Shown in pieces: positions 33,106 through 42,200 of a stretch of 44,714 nt of DNA (within the stretch, counting starts at the first letter, position 1; each line of letters opens with the position of its first letter). The DNA comes from Sunxiuqinia sp965372405 (GTDB lineage Bacteria > Bacteroidota > Bacteroidia > Bacteroidales > Prolixibacteraceae): positions 1-44,714 of the forward strand of contig CBDVCE010000046.1 in NCBI GenBank assembly GCA_965372405.1. Direction: 5' to 3'. A program made the translations under genes and the position numbers. The notes beneath the pieces were generated by a model, which saw nothing but the letters and a program-made list of their open reading frames with translations, was not told the DNA's origin and ran no database searches.

Positions 33106-34008
33106 ATGTCCGCCAAAAAACAGCCTCAAAAGTCTAGAAGAAATTTCTTTAAAAGTATAGGATCGATTGGGATTGGCGCAGCTGCAACCGGATCTATTCT
33201 GTCCTTTGAATCTTGCAGCAGCAATGATCCGGAATCAACAGAAAAAATCAAATTACTAGGCCAGAATAATCAATTGGTTGAAGTTGATGCATCCCAAATA
33301 AAATCCGACAAAATAATACTCGATAAAGAGTATTTGCATGAAAGAGGGAGAATTGGGTTACCTAACAAGCGCTTTGTAATGGTTATCGACTTATCCAGAT
33401 GCAAGGACGAACGGAAATGTGTCCAAAAATGCCAGGGCGCACATCAGCTAAAACCTGATCAGTTCCACATTAATGTATTGGAAATTCACGACGAAGATAG
33501 TCGCAGTACATACTACATGCCAAAGCCTTGTCAGCATTGTGATAATCCGCCATGCGTAAGTGTTTGTCCGGTTGATGCGACCTTTAAAAGACAAGATGGA
33601 CTGGTGCTAATTGACAATGAACGCTGTATCGGGTGTCGCTTCTGTATTGCTGCATGCCCCTATTCTGCGAGGTCATTCAATTGGACAGAACCAAAAGATG
33701 CTGAGAAGTACGCAGATGTCGAATATGATCTGGAGCTAAACGTTCCTCAGAAAAAAGGTACGGTTACCAAATGTGCTTTCAGTGCTGATCGCTTACGGCA
33801 AGGGAAACTCCCTTATTGTGTAACAGCCTGTCCGAACGGAGTTTATTACTTTGGTGATGAGAATGAGAATTTGGTTACCAATGGCACAACCAGAGAAACT
33901 GTTGAATTAAGTGAACTGTTGCAAGATAATGCAGCTTACACCTTGATGCCAGAACTGGGAACTAAGCCAAGAGTATATTACTTACCTGCGAAGAAAAATA
34001 ATTCATGA
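33106..34008 (+). CDS. TAT-exported four-cluster ferredoxin subunit (NrfC/PhsB-like)
   Basis: A 300-residue electron-transfer subunit. The twin-arginine signal SRRNFFK (10-16) and hydrophobic GIGAAATGSIL direct folded export to the periplasmic side. Four cysteine groups can bind four [4Fe-4S] clusters: CKDERKCVQKCQ, CQHCDNPPCVSVCP, CIGCRFCIAACP, and CAFSAD with CVTACP. Such proteins pair with NrfD-type membrane subunits, whose gene follows after 17 bases. As the first gene of the nap cluster it probably takes electrons from the NrfD-type quinol site and hands them on to the cytochrome or NapB. A second, unrelated ferredoxin pair (NapG/NapH) is encoded downstream. Confidence 0.85.
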   Translation: MSAKKQPQKSRRNFFKSIGSIGIGAAATGSILSFESCSSNDPESTEKIKLLGQNNQLVEVDASQIKSDKIILDKEYLHERGRIGLPNKRFVMVIDLSRCKDERKCVQKCQGAHQLKPDQFHINVLEIHDEDSRSTYYMPKPCQHCDNPPCVSVCPVDATFKRQDGLVLIDNERCIGCRFCIAACPYSARSFNWTEPKDAEKYADVEYDLELNVPQKKGTVTKCAFSADRLRQGKLPYCVTACPNGVYYFGDENENLVTNGTTRETVELSELLQDNAAYTLMPELGTKPRVYYLPAKKNNS

Positions 34009-34025
34009 TCCTATCTTAAAATCTT

Positions 34026-35357
34026 ATGGACGATAAAAACATTCAACAAGAAATGCCCAAGGTCTCATCAGACAGAATTGAATCTGATCTGCTTAGAACC
34101 GTTAATTGGAGCAAACCATCAGTAATATGGCTAAGCTCGTTGGTTATACTTCTTTTTGCCTGCCTGTATTTTTACTATTTGCAATTACAAAACGGACTGG
34201 GCGTAACTGGCTTAAATGATTTTGTATCATGGGGAATTTACATCTCGAATTTTGTATTCTTTGTTGCTACCAGTCTGATCGGCATGCTAATAAGTTCAGT
34301 GCTGGGTATGATTGGTATTAAATGGATTAAACCTATTGCACGTATCGCAGAGATTATTGCGGTTGCGTTTGCTTTAGTTGCCGGACTGATCATTATCACC
34401 GATATGGGACGCCCGGACAGGCTTCTCCATGTGTTTTTATACGGAAGAATTCAGTCTCCTATTTTATGGGACATTGTGGTTATAATAACCTATGTTGCAA
34501 TAAGTTTATTACTCCTATATATTCCAATGATACCGGACATTGACCTCTGTCGAAAGAACAGCTCGGGTCTTCCAAAATTCCAACGATGGATTTACAAAGT
34601 ATTATCGCTGGGATGGGCTGATCATCCGGTTCAATTTAAGATGATCAAGAAATACTTTCGAATTTTACTGATACTTATTATCCCAATTGCGCTGGCCATT
34701 CACACTGTAACTTCCTGGCTGTTTGCCATGACTTTAAGAGCAGGCTGGGACTCACCAATCTTTGGACCATACTTTGTATCAGGAGCTTTTGTTGCAGGAT
34801 GCGCCGCAGTTATTATTGCCATGTTCTTCTATCAACGAAACTTCAAGCTGAAAGACTACATCACCGACAAGCATTTCGATCATATGGGTAAACTGCTGGT
34901 GCTGGTAGCTTTGGTTTATGTCTATTTCAATATCAACGAAATTATTGTGCCGGCATACAAACTAAAAGCTAGTGAAGCATCACACATTCAGAGTATTTTA
35001 TTTGGTCACGATTCCGTCATGTTTTGGCTGGTTCAAATCGGAGGCCTTGTACTACCTTTCCTTTTACTATTGTTCACTCCAATGCGAAAGCCAGTACCTG
35101 TCACCATCATTTCTATTGTAATTCTTATTGGAGCTTGGTTTAAGCGCTACCTGATTGTAGTTCCAATCCAGCTCCATCCCTATCTCCCCATTCAGAATGT
35201 CCCTGAAAGCATGACGACATATACGCCAACTCTGGCAGAGATTGCTATCACACTGGCATCCCTCATCATTGTGCTTATCATTATTACTGTTCTGTCGAAG
35301 CTATTCCCCATCATTTCGGTTTGGGAGATGAAAGAAGAAAACCAATCAACTAAATAA
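34026..35357 (+). CDS. NrfD/PsrC-type quinol dehydrogenase membrane subunit
   Basis: A 443-residue polytopic membrane protein of the NrfD/PsrC family with about ten hydrophobic helices. Recognisable pieces are GLNDFVSWGIYISNFVFFV, DMGRPDRLLHVFLYG and HTVTSWLFAMTLRAGWDSP. In this family the membrane subunit oxidises or reduces quinone and exchanges electrons with a partner ferredoxin, here encoded just upstream. Given its neighbours it is the probable entry of menaquinol electrons into nitrate reduction. It could alternatively belong to an alternative complex III-like module. Confidence 0.85.
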   Translation: MDDKNIQQEMPKVSSDRIESDLLRTVNWSKPSVIWLSSLVILLFACLYFYYLQLQNGLGVTGLNDFVSWGIYISNFVFFVATSLIGMLISSVLGMIGIKWIKPIARIAEIIAVAFALVAGLIIITDMGRPDRLLHVFLYGRIQSPILWDIVVIITYVAISLLLLYIPMIPDIDLCRKNSSGLPKFQRWIYKVLSLGWADHPVQFKMIKKYFRILLILIIPIALAIHTVTSWLFAMTLRAGWDSPIFGPYFVSGAFVAGCAAVIIAMFFYQRNFKLKDYITDKHFDHMGKLLVLVALVYVYFNINEIIVPAYKLKASEASHIQSILFGHDSVMFWLVQIGGLVLPFLLLLFTPMRKPVPVTIISIVILIGAWFKRYLIVVPIQLHPYLPIQNVPESMTTYTPTLAEIAITLASLIIVLIIITVLSKLFPIISVWEMKEENQSTK

Positions 35358-35368
35358 TCCTGCTCAAA

Positions 35369-36265
35369 ATGAAAAAGAACTTAACGACGATACTATTAAT
35401 TGTTATAACGTGCTTTTATGCTTTTGCTCAGGATGAATGGATTATCCCTGAAGCTGATGCAGAGATAATAAGTCAATATACGTTTGAAGATGATTTCATA
35501 CTTGAAGGACAAATCAGCTATGATAATTACTGCACTTCATGCCATGGAACACCAACTGAGAATAATTACACACGAATGGTTCCTCCTCCCGGAGATCCGG
35601 GTGCAGTCGATTTTCAGGATCAAACGGATGGATCTCTATTCTTCAAAATTAAGAATGGACGGGCTTTAATGCCTGCCTTTGCTGATGTTATGTCAGATGA
35701 TGAAATATGGAGTATTGTAGCCTACTTCCGTTCCTTCAACGACAGCTACGAACAGCCTAAGTTTAATCCTGTTGGCATTGAAATACCTGAATTAACTGTC
35801 CAATTGGAATTTGATGAGAATGTTGACAAGATCGTTGCCAAAGTATATGCTGACGAAAAACCATTCCCTGAAGCCAAAGTTTCAGCTTTCATTAAAGCAT
35901 CTTTCGGGAATTATCTCATGGGACATTCAGAAACCAATGATCTGGGAATTGCCTATTTCGATTTATCAGGAACCATTCCTCCATCGCAAGATGGAACACT
36001 CAATTTTATCGTAAAAGTGAGTAAAGGATATGCTTATGCCAAAACAAAGGAAAAGATTCAAATTGGAGAGGCTCATGTCATTCCAAATTTAATTGATGGT
36101 AGACATTTATGGAGTGCCCAAGGCAAAGCTCCTTTCTGGCTAAAAGTTGCTTTCTATCTGGCAACGGTCGGTATTTGGTCAGTCCTGATTTTTATTCTCT
36201 TTGGCCTACTTAAACTTAAAAAATACAACAAACACAGTTCACCATCTGACATTCAAAAACAATGA
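35369..36265 (+). CDS. membrane-anchored mono-haem cytochrome c
   Basis: A 298-residue protein with a signal peptide (MKKNLTTILLIVITCFYAFA), one class I cytochrome c domain with haem site CTSCH (55-59) and probable axial methionine M101 in GRALMPAF, a beta-rich middle domain (about 125-240, likely Ig-like) and a C-terminal transmembrane helix (VAFYLATVGIWSVLIFILFG) with a basic cytoplasmic end. It thus faces the periplasm as a tethered electron carrier. The stop overlaps the start of napA (ATGA). It probably links the NrfD/ferredoxin pair to NapB or NapA. Confidence 0.8.
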   Translation: MKKNLTTILLIVITCFYAFAQDEWIIPEADAEIISQYTFEDDFILEGQISYDNYCTSCHGTPTENNYTRMVPPPGDPGAVDFQDQTDGSLFFKIKNGRALMPAFADVMSDDEIWSIVAYFRSFNDSYEQPKFNPVGIEIPELTVQLEFDENVDKIVAKVYADEKPFPEAKVSAFIKASFGNYLMGHSETNDLGIAYFDLSGTIPPSQDGTLNFIVKVSKGYAYAKTKEKIQIGEAHVIPNLIDGRHLWSAQGKAPFWLKVAFYLATVGIWSVLIFILFGLLKLKKYNKHSSPSDIQKQ

Positions 36266-39051
36266 GTATAAACAGACGAGATTTCTTGAAAAAAGCCGCT
36301 GCCACATCAGCCGCTGCCGCTGTTGGGGTTAGCGTTCCACATAGCTTACTTTTAGCTTCGGAGTCAGCTGAATTCGGATGGAAATGGGACAAATCAGTTT
36401 GTCGGTTTTGCGGAACAGGTTGTGGAATAATGATCGCCACCAAAGATGATAAAATCGTTGCCGTAAAGGGAGACCCTCTGGCACCTGTCAACCGAGGACT
36501 TAACTGTATAAAAGGCTACTTCAATGCGAAGATCATGTATGGAGCAGATCGTCTGAAAAAACCTTTACTGCGGGTTGATGAAAATGGCAATTTCAGCAAA
36601 CAGGGGAAATTTAAAGTCGTTAGCTGGGAAAGAGCTTTTGATGAGATGGAGAAGCAAATCAAAACTACGATGAGCGAACTTGGCCCAACAGGACTTGGCA
36701 TTTTTGCCTCCGGCCAGTACACCATCATGGAAGGTTATGCAGCAACAAAATTAATGAAAGCAGGCTTTCGCACACATAACATTGACCCGAATGCACGTCA
36801 CTGCATGGCTTCGGCAGTTGCTGGTTTTATTCAAACTTTTGGAATTGATGAACCTTCGGGCAATTACGACGACATTGAAATAACCGATACGATTGTTACC
36901 TGGGGAGCGAACATGGCTGAGATGCACCCGATCTTATGGTCACGTGCTACTGACCGGAAACTCTCAGACCCCAAGAAGGTACAGGTTGTTAACCTCACAA
37001 CATACACGAACAGAACATCGGATTTAGCAGACATTGAGATTATTTTCAAGCCCAATACCGACCTCGCATTATGGAACTACATTGCTCATGAAATCGTATT
37101 CAATAATCCAGATTCCATTGATTGGGACTTTGTGAATAAGTACACCGAGTTTGTAACTGGATTTGTGGATATCGGATACGGCATGAGAACACCTGATCAT
37201 GCTAAATTCTCAGAGAAGGAAAAGGAAACGGTAAAAAGTGAAGTCTCCAAAATTATCTCCAAAGATGAAGCAACTACGCTTGCCTATTTAGGTTACAAAG
37301 AAGGTGATGTGTTAGAGATGAAACACCGTGGGGCAGCAAAAAATCACTGGATTATCTCCTATGAGAACTTTAAAAAAGCGCTTAAACCATACACGCTGGA
37401 TTATGTGGCAAAGATGTCTAAAGGAGATCCAAATGAGCCTTTAGAAGATTATGCAGCAAAACTAAAGAAACTGGCTGATCTTTATATTGAAAAGAATAGG
37501 AAAGTAGCATCCTTCTGGACGATGGGCATGAACCAACATACTCGTGGAACATGGGTGAATGAACAAGCCTATATGGTACATTTTCTTTTGGGGAAACAAG
37601 CTCTACCGGGCAGTGGCGCCTTTAGTCTTACAGGACAGCCTTCAGCCTGTGGAACTGCTCGTGAGGTAGGAACATTCTCACACAGACTTCCGGCAGACAT
37701 GCTTGTTGCTAATCCAGCTCACCGGAAGTTAACTGAGGAAATCTGGAAGATTCCACAAGGTACCATCAATCCAAAGCCAGGTGCACACAATATGAAACTG
37801 CATCGGGATATTGAGGACGGAACTATTAAGTTTGTTTGGATTCATGTCAACAATCCTTATCAAAATACAGCCAATGCCAACCACTGGTTAAAAGCTGCGC
37901 GAACTATGGATAACTTCATTGTTTGTAGTGAAGCTTACCCGGGAATATCTGCAAAAGTTTCTGACTTGATTTTACCAACGGCAATGATCTACGAAAAGTG
38001 GGGTGCCTATGGAAATGCCGAACGCAGAACACAACACTGGAAACAACAAGTAACTCCTGTTGGTGATTCCATGCCTGACACCTGGCAGTATATGGAGCTC
38101 GCCAAACGATTTAAAATTCGTGAAGTATGGGGAGAACAAAAAGTACCCGGACTCGAAGGCGGCTTGGCAGATGTTGTCTCGGAAGCTCAGAAAATGGGCT
38201 ACAACCCAAATGATAGTTTATACGATGTTCTTTTTGCCAATGAGGAAGCCAAATCATTTCAATGGCCAGATCCGGTTGGCAAGGACACTCAGAATACAGA
38301 AGCCGAAGGAGATAAACGAAACATTTTAGGTTCCGATGGAAAACCATGGGAAGGCTATGGATTCTTCGTTCAAAAATATCTTTGGGAGGAGTATCGCAGG
38401 TTTGGATTGGATCATGCGCATGACCTGGGTGATTTTGACCATTACCATCGGGTTCGCGGGTTGAAATGGCCTGTCATTAACGGGAAAGAAACACTTTGGC
38501 GATTTAATGCCAAATACGATGTTTATGCTGAAAAGGCGGATACAGGTCCCTTTGCATTTTATGGCCCGGCTTTAAAATTATTACCACAAGGAAACTTAAA
38601 AGGTCCCGATTTGTCGAAAGGAAAGAAGGGCTTGAAAAACAAAGCCAAGATTTTCTTCCGTCCCTATATGGATCCACCAGAGATGCCGGATAAAGAATAT
38701 CCTTTCTGGCTATGTACCGGTCGTGTGCTGGAACATTGGCACAGCGGCACCATGACCATGCGTGTACCTGAATTGTACCGCGCCGTACCTGAAGCTTTAT
38801 GCTACATGAATCCAGACGATGCGGTAAAATTCAACATCACTGATGGTGATTTGGTTTGGGTTGAATCCAGAAGAGGGAAGGTTAAAACGCATGTTGAAAC
38901 GCGAGGCAGAAACCGAATGCCACAAGGCTCCGTTTATGTTCCCTGGTTTGATGAAAAAGTGTTCATCAATAAAGTTTGCCTTGATGCAACCTGTCCGATT
39001 TCAAAACAAACTGACTATAAGAAATGCTCGGTTAAAATTTACAAAGCCTAA
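36262..39051 (+). CDS. napA: periplasmic nitrate reductase catalytic subunit
   Basis: A 929-residue molybdopterin enzyme reducing nitrate to nitrite in the periplasm. The TAT motif NRRDFLKK (4-11) starts the protein. The [4Fe-4S] cysteines are C47, C50, C54 and C82 (VCRFCGTGCG and GLNCIKGYF). The Mo ligand is C181 in NARHCMASAV, followed by the NapA-type WGANMAEMHPILWSR. The C-terminal domain carries WLCTGRVLEHWHSGTMTMR and the pterin-binding PQGSVYVPWFDE. The length is longer than E. coli NapA (about 828), with insertions around residues 330-400 and 620-800. It overlaps the cytochrome gene and is followed after eight bases by napG. Confidence 0.95.
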   Translation: MSINRRDFLKKAAATSAAAAVGVSVPHSLLLASESAEFGWKWDKSVCRFCGTGCGIMIATKDDKIVAVKGDPLAPVNRGLNCIKGYFNAKIMYGADRLKKPLLRVDENGNFSKQGKFKVVSWERAFDEMEKQIKTTMSELGPTGLGIFASGQYTIMEGYAATKLMKAGFRTHNIDPNARHCMASAVAGFIQTFGIDEPSGNYDDIEITDTIVTWGANMAEMHPILWSRATDRKLSDPKKVQVVNLTTYTNRTSDLADIEIIFKPNTDLALWNYIAHEIVFNNPDSIDWDFVNKYTEFVTGFVDIGYGMRTPDHAKFSEKEKETVKSEVSKIISKDEATTLAYLGYKEGDVLEMKHRGAAKNHWIISYENFKKALKPYTLDYVAKMSKGDPNEPLEDYAAKLKKLADLYIEKNRKVASFWTMGMNQHTRGTWVNEQAYMVHFLLGKQALPGSGAFSLTGQPSACGTAREVGTFSHRLPADMLVANPAHRKLTEEIWKIPQGTINPKPGAHNMKLHRDIEDGTIKFVWIHVNNPYQNTANANHWLKAARTMDNFIVCSEAYPGISAKVSDLILPTAMIYEKWGAYGNAERRTQHWKQQVTPVGDSMPDTWQYMELAKRFKIREVWGEQKVPGLEGGLADVVSEAQKMGYNPNDSLYDVLFANEEAKSFQWPDPVGKDTQNTEAEGDKRNILGSDGKPWEGYGFFVQKYLWEEYRRFGLDHAHDLGDFDHYHRVRGLKWPVINGKETLWRFNAKYDVYAEKADTGPFAFYGPALKLLPQGNLKGPDLSKGKKGLKNKAKIFFRPYMDPPEMPDKEYPFWLCTGRVLEHWHSGTMTMRVPELYRAVPEALCYMNPDDAVKFNITDGDLVWVESRRGKVKTHVETRGRNRMPQGSVYVPWFDEKVFINKVCLDATCPISKQTDYKKCSVKIYKA

Positions 39052-39059
39052 CAGCTGAA

Positions 39060-39830
39060 ATGACAACAAGACGCAAATCAATACAGCAAATTTTGGCGGG
39101 GGTATCCATTTTAGGAACCGGAGGATTGCTTTGGGGAGTTACTGCAAAGTCGATGGCTGAAACAAGCCTGGTTCTTCGGCCTCCCGGAGCAAGCGATGAA
39201 AAGCACTTTGTTAAAGCCTGCATCAAGTGTGGACAATGTGTTGAAGCTTGTCCTTACGATACGCTCAAGCTTGCTACGATGTCTCATGATTTGCCCATTG
39301 GTACGCCCTTCTTTACTCCCAGAGAAACACCATGTTATATGTGTACGGATATTCCATGCACAACACAATGTCCGTCGGGAGCATTAACACTGGAACGACT
39401 TCATGAAGAATCAGGTAAAGCTTCCATTAATGAGGCACAGATGGGGCTTGCAGTCATTCACCAGGAATCGTGTATTGCCCACTGGGGTATTCAATGTGAT
39501 GCTTGCTACCGGGCTTGTCCGTTAATTGGGAAGGCCATTACACTGAAGTTCGAGAAGAACACAGTGACTAACAAACATGCAAACATGATTCCAGAAGTGA
39601 ATAGTGATGTGTGCACCGGATGTGGAGTTTGTGAGCATGTATGTGTGGTTGAGAAAGCGGCCATATTTGTTCTTCCACGAGAACTTGCAACCGGTGAGGT
39701 GGGCAATCATTATATCAAAAGCTGGGATAAGAATGACGAAAAGCGCATTCAGGAAAACCAAGTCAAGCAGAAGCCTGATGAAAAATCAGCACTGGACTAT
39801 CTAAATAACGAAGACGAACTATTCGAATAA
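39060..39830 (+). CDS. napG: NapG ferredoxin-type quinol dehydrogenase subunit
   Basis: A 256-residue periplasmic-facing ferredoxin. It opens with a twin-arginine-like RRKS and a hydrophobic ILAGVSILGTGGLLWGVTA segment. Four cysteine groups follow: CIKCGQCVEACP, CYMCTDIPCTTQCP, CDACYRACP and CTGCGVCEHVC. The linker between clusters (ESCIAHWGIQCDACYRACPL) is typical of NapG. NapG works with NapH as a second quinol dehydrogenase passing electrons toward NapB/NapA. napH begins two bases after its stop. Confidence 0.92.
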   Translation: MTTRRKSIQQILAGVSILGTGGLLWGVTAKSMAETSLVLRPPGASDEKHFVKACIKCGQCVEACPYDTLKLATMSHDLPIGTPFFTPRETPCYMCTDIPCTTQCPSGALTLERLHEESGKASINEAQMGLAVIHQESCIAHWGIQCDACYRACPLIGKAITLKFEKNTVTNKHANMIPEVNSDVCTGCGVCEHVCVVEKAAIFVLPRELATGEVGNHYIKSWDKNDEKRIQENQVKQKPDEKSALDYLNNEDELFE

Positions 39831-39832
39831 GA

Positions 39833-40648
39833 ATGAAAATAGCTTTACGACCATATCGCTACCTGATTGCACGCCGGATCATCCAATTTAGCCTCTTGCT
39901 TATTTTTGCCGGAGGGAACTATTGGGGCTGGAAGATTCTCAATGGGAATTACAGCCATGCGACCTTGCTGGATACCATTCAGCTATTTGATCCTTATGCA
40001 TTTTTACAAGTGCTTGCATCCGGTTTTATAGGAACATCAGCTTTAGTAATTGGTGCAGTTACCATTGCAGCTCTGTACACCATATTGGGTGGTCGCATAT
40101 TTTGTAGTTGGATATGCCCCATGAATATGATCACAAGCCTTGCTCGAAGTCTTCGACGCACTCTTGGGATCAAGGATAATACAAACCTTAAAATATCAAG
40201 AAACCTGCGTTATTGGCTATTGGGAATTAGTCTTGTGTTATCTGCCCTATTAGGAATTGCTGCATTCGAAATCGTCAGTCCGATATCCATGCTACATCGA
40301 GGAGTGATATTTGGCTTCGGTATTGAAATTTCAGTTATTCTCGTCATATTCTTCTTCGACCTGACCATATTAAAAGATGGTTGGTGCGGACATATTTGTC
40401 CACTCGGTGCATTTTACTCAATACTTGGCAGACCGGGTCTAATCAAAGTAAAACACATCAAAGACAAGTGTACATCCTGCATGAAATGCTTTGTAGTCTG
40501 CCCGGAAGAGCAGGTGCTATCAATTGTTACAAAACAAGACGGCCTAATCAAATCGGGCGAATGTTTGAACTGTGCCCGATGCATTGAAGTCTGTGATGAT
40601 AAAGCCTTAAGATTTTCAATAAATAAACTAAAAAGTCCTAATTCTTAA
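39833..40648 (+). CDS. napH: NapH membrane quinol dehydrogenase subunit
   Basis: A 271-residue integral membrane protein. It has four hydrophobic helices with the NapH cysteine motifs CSWICPMN and CGHICPLGAF at the membrane face, and a C-terminal cytoplasmic ferredoxin domain with CTSCMKCFVVCP and CLNCARCIEVCD. It accepts electrons from menaquinol and passes them to NapG. The gene is tightly packed with napG and is followed by napB after ten bases. Confidence 0.92.
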   Translation: MKIALRPYRYLIARRIIQFSLLLIFAGGNYWGWKILNGNYSHATLLDTIQLFDPYAFLQVLASGFIGTSALVIGAVTIAALYTILGGRIFCSWICPMNMITSLARSLRRTLGIKDNTNLKISRNLRYWLLGISLVLSALLGIAAFEIVSPISMLHRGVIFGFGIEISVILVIFFFDLTILKDGWCGHICPLGAFYSILGRPGLIKVKHIKDKCTSCMKCFVVCPEEQVLSIVTKQDGLIKSGECLNCARCIEVCDDKALRFSINKLKSPNS

Positions 40649-40658
40649 ACCATACCTT

Positions 40659-41231
40659 ATGCGTAGAATTGAAATAATAATCCTTGTGCTCTTTGTTCTG
40701 GCTGCTTGTGCTGATAAAGAAAATAAAGAGCTTATTGAAGACAGCAAGTTGGGCTTTATTGATGCCAGTGTAAAGTCTGAAGATACCAACCTGAAGCGAA
40801 AAGCAAGGTTTATGGATGAGACACCAGGCTCAGGACTCAAGATTGAACGTGCTTTTGAGAATGCTCCGCCTATGATTCCACACACAACCAAAGGGTTTTT
40901 CCCGATTAAAATAGATAACAACATTTGCCTTTCGTGCCATATGCCCGAACTGGCCAAGGAGACTGGAGCTGTTGAATTGCCTCAAACACACTTTACAGAT
41001 TTACGACCTAAAATGAAGCAGGAGGGCGAAATCTTTTTCTTTGAAAATGAAGGGGAACTTGTTAAAAAGGAATTGAATAAGCTGAACAACTCCTACTTTA
41101 ATTGCTCGCAATGCCATACTCCACAAGCTGATATATCTATTGACATTGAGAACTTGTTCTCACCAGAGTTCAGAGCTGAACATGGATTGGAAAAATCGTC
41201 CTTAATTAAGAGTATTGATGAAGGAATATAG
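40659..41231 (+). CDS. napB: NapB di-haem cytochrome, lipoprotein form
   Basis: A 190-residue electron-transfer subunit of periplasmic nitrate reductase. Two c-type haem sites are visible: CLSCH (90-94) and CSQCH (149-153), with the NapB-like PPMIPHTTKGFFPI before the first and LPQTHFTDLRP between. The signal peptide ends VLAAC with C17 in a lipobox, so the protein is probably lipid-anchored rather than soluble as in proteobacteria. It follows napH in the same operon and is separated from napD by 99 bases. Confidence 0.9.
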   Translation: MRRIEIIILVLFVLAACADKENKELIEDSKLGFIDASVKSEDTNLKRKARFMDETPGSGLKIERAFENAPPMIPHTTKGFFPIKIDNNICLSCHMPELAKETGAVELPQTHFTDLRPKMKQEGEIFFFENEGELVKKELNKLNNSYFNCSQCHTPQADISIDIENLFSPEFRAEHGLEKSSLIKSIDEGI

Positions 41232-41330
41232 GGAGCAGGGAGAAAGGAACAGGGAGACGCAAACCAAACTCGATTACTTTACCGAAACTGCAATGAAGCT
41301 TTTGGATTTCAATTTAAAAAACTTAGGATA

Positions 41331-41678
41331 ATGAACATTTCAGGGATAGTAGTAAAAACCGAACCTCAATACGCGGAATTACTTATAGAGAAATTTAAAG
41401 AAAGTGAACTCTGTGATTTTCATGTCTACGAAAATGGAAATATAATTCTAACTATCGAGGGTGAATCGGTTAGTGATGAAATGGGTAAACTGAAACAAAT
41501 TGAGCAATTCCCACATGTGCTTTCTGCCCAAATGGTTTATTCCTATTGTGAAGATGAATTGGAAGAAGGGAAAGAATTTCTTTCGAAGAATAAAGCCATG
41601 CCAGATTGGCTGAATGATGAAAAATTAAAGGCTGAGGATGTTCCTCCGTACCAGGGGGATGTGAGAAAGATTCGATAA
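41331..41678 (+). CDS. napD: NapD-type chaperone
   Basis: A 115-residue protein with the NapD ferredoxin-like fold: MNISGIVVKTEPQYAEL at the start, FHVYENGNIILTIEGES in the middle and GKLKQIEQFPHVLSAQMVYSY at the end. NapD binds the TAT signal of NapA and holds export until the cofactor is inserted. The tail from about residue 80 is longer than in E. coli NapD (87 residues). It is the last gene of the operon; the terminator follows seven bases after its stop. A purine-rich stretch with repeated CAGGGAG precedes it at about 41232-41262. Confidence 0.85.
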   Translation: MNISGIVVKTEPQYAELLIEKFKESELCDFHVYENGNIILTIEGESVSDEMGKLKQIEQFPHVLSAQMVYSYCEDELEEGKEFLSKNKAMPDWLNDEKLKAEDVPPYQGDVRKIR

Positions 41679-41684
41679 GGGTGT

Positions 41685-41708
41685 GGAGCTTTCTAAGCTC
41701 CGTTTTTT
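41685..41708 (+). terminator. intrinsic terminator after napD
   Basis: The seven-pair stem GGAGCTT/AAGCTCC with loop TCT (41685-41701) is followed by G and six T at 41703-41708. Confidence 0.85.
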
Positions 41709-41710
41709 CC

Positions 41711-41725
41711 GCGATTAGAAATCGC
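41711..41725. repeat. REP-like palindrome behind nap terminator
   Basis: GCGATT-AGA-AATCGC forms a six-pair stem with the three-base loop AGA, the same geometry as the palindromes at 20-34 and 42173-42187. It stands two bases after the T-tract of the napD terminator. Confidence 0.55.
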
Positions 41726-41734
41726 AGCACCCAT

Positions 41735-41758
41735 AAAAAAAGGCCTCTCGTGGAGGCC
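41735..41758 (-). terminator. intrinsic terminator of the small minus-strand gene
   Basis: The stem GGCCTC (41742-41747)/GAGGCC (41753-41758) has a five-base loop. Seven A on the plus strand (41735-41741) give a U-run on the minus strand, behind the stop of the gene at 41769. Confidence 0.8.
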
Positions 41759-41768
41759 ATGTTATATA

Positions 41769-41960
41769 CTATGCTGCAATAGTTGAAAAAACTTCAGTTA
41801 AAATCCGGGGATACATCTCCCCAAAATTTTCGTTGCACCAGTCTCGAAGATCTTGGAGCTCTTCAGGCTCTACCCAGCTTATGCATTTGGAGAGTTCTTT
41901 GCGAAATAAATCCCGACTAAAACTAACCTTGGGTAAAATGACTTTTGCGTATTCTATCAT
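41769..41960 (-). CDS. small conserved-looking hypothetical protein
   Basis: A 63-residue protein from the ATG at 41960 (MIEYAKVILPKVSFSRDLFR, then KELSKCISWVEPEELQDLRD and WCNENFG). I prefer this start over a TTG 27 bases upstream. The sequence resembles small single-domain helical proteins of Bacteroidota without a known role. It lies opposite napD and has its own terminator. There is no cysteine motif or signal peptide to suggest a function. Confidence 0.6.
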   Translation of the reverse strand: MIEYAKVILPKVSFSRDLFRKELSKCISWVEPEELQDLRDWCNENFGEMYPRILTEVFSTIAA

Positions 41961-42169
41961 ACAAGCGTTTTTTATTTTTTGACTCAATTAAAGTAACACA
42001 TCATCTTAAGATTTGGTATGTTGAAAAAAACATCTTAACATGATTTAACAGAACCTTTAATCAAATATACCACCAACAGACTGAGCATCAAATACGTAAT
42101 TTACGAACCATTAAAACTTGTTATAAAACATTTGTGTCATTACTCAAATCGTGAAATTATCCATTGCTG

Positions 42170-42192
42170 CTGCGCGATTGTATCGCGTAGTA
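42170..42192. repeat. REP palindrome, left flank of RAYT gene
   Basis: A 23-base sequence containing CGCGAT-TGT-ATCGCG (42173-42187) occurs again in inverted orientation at 42793-42815. It lies nine bases beyond the 3' end of the transposase gene. Confidence 0.85.
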
Positions 42193-42200
42193 TTCCAGCC

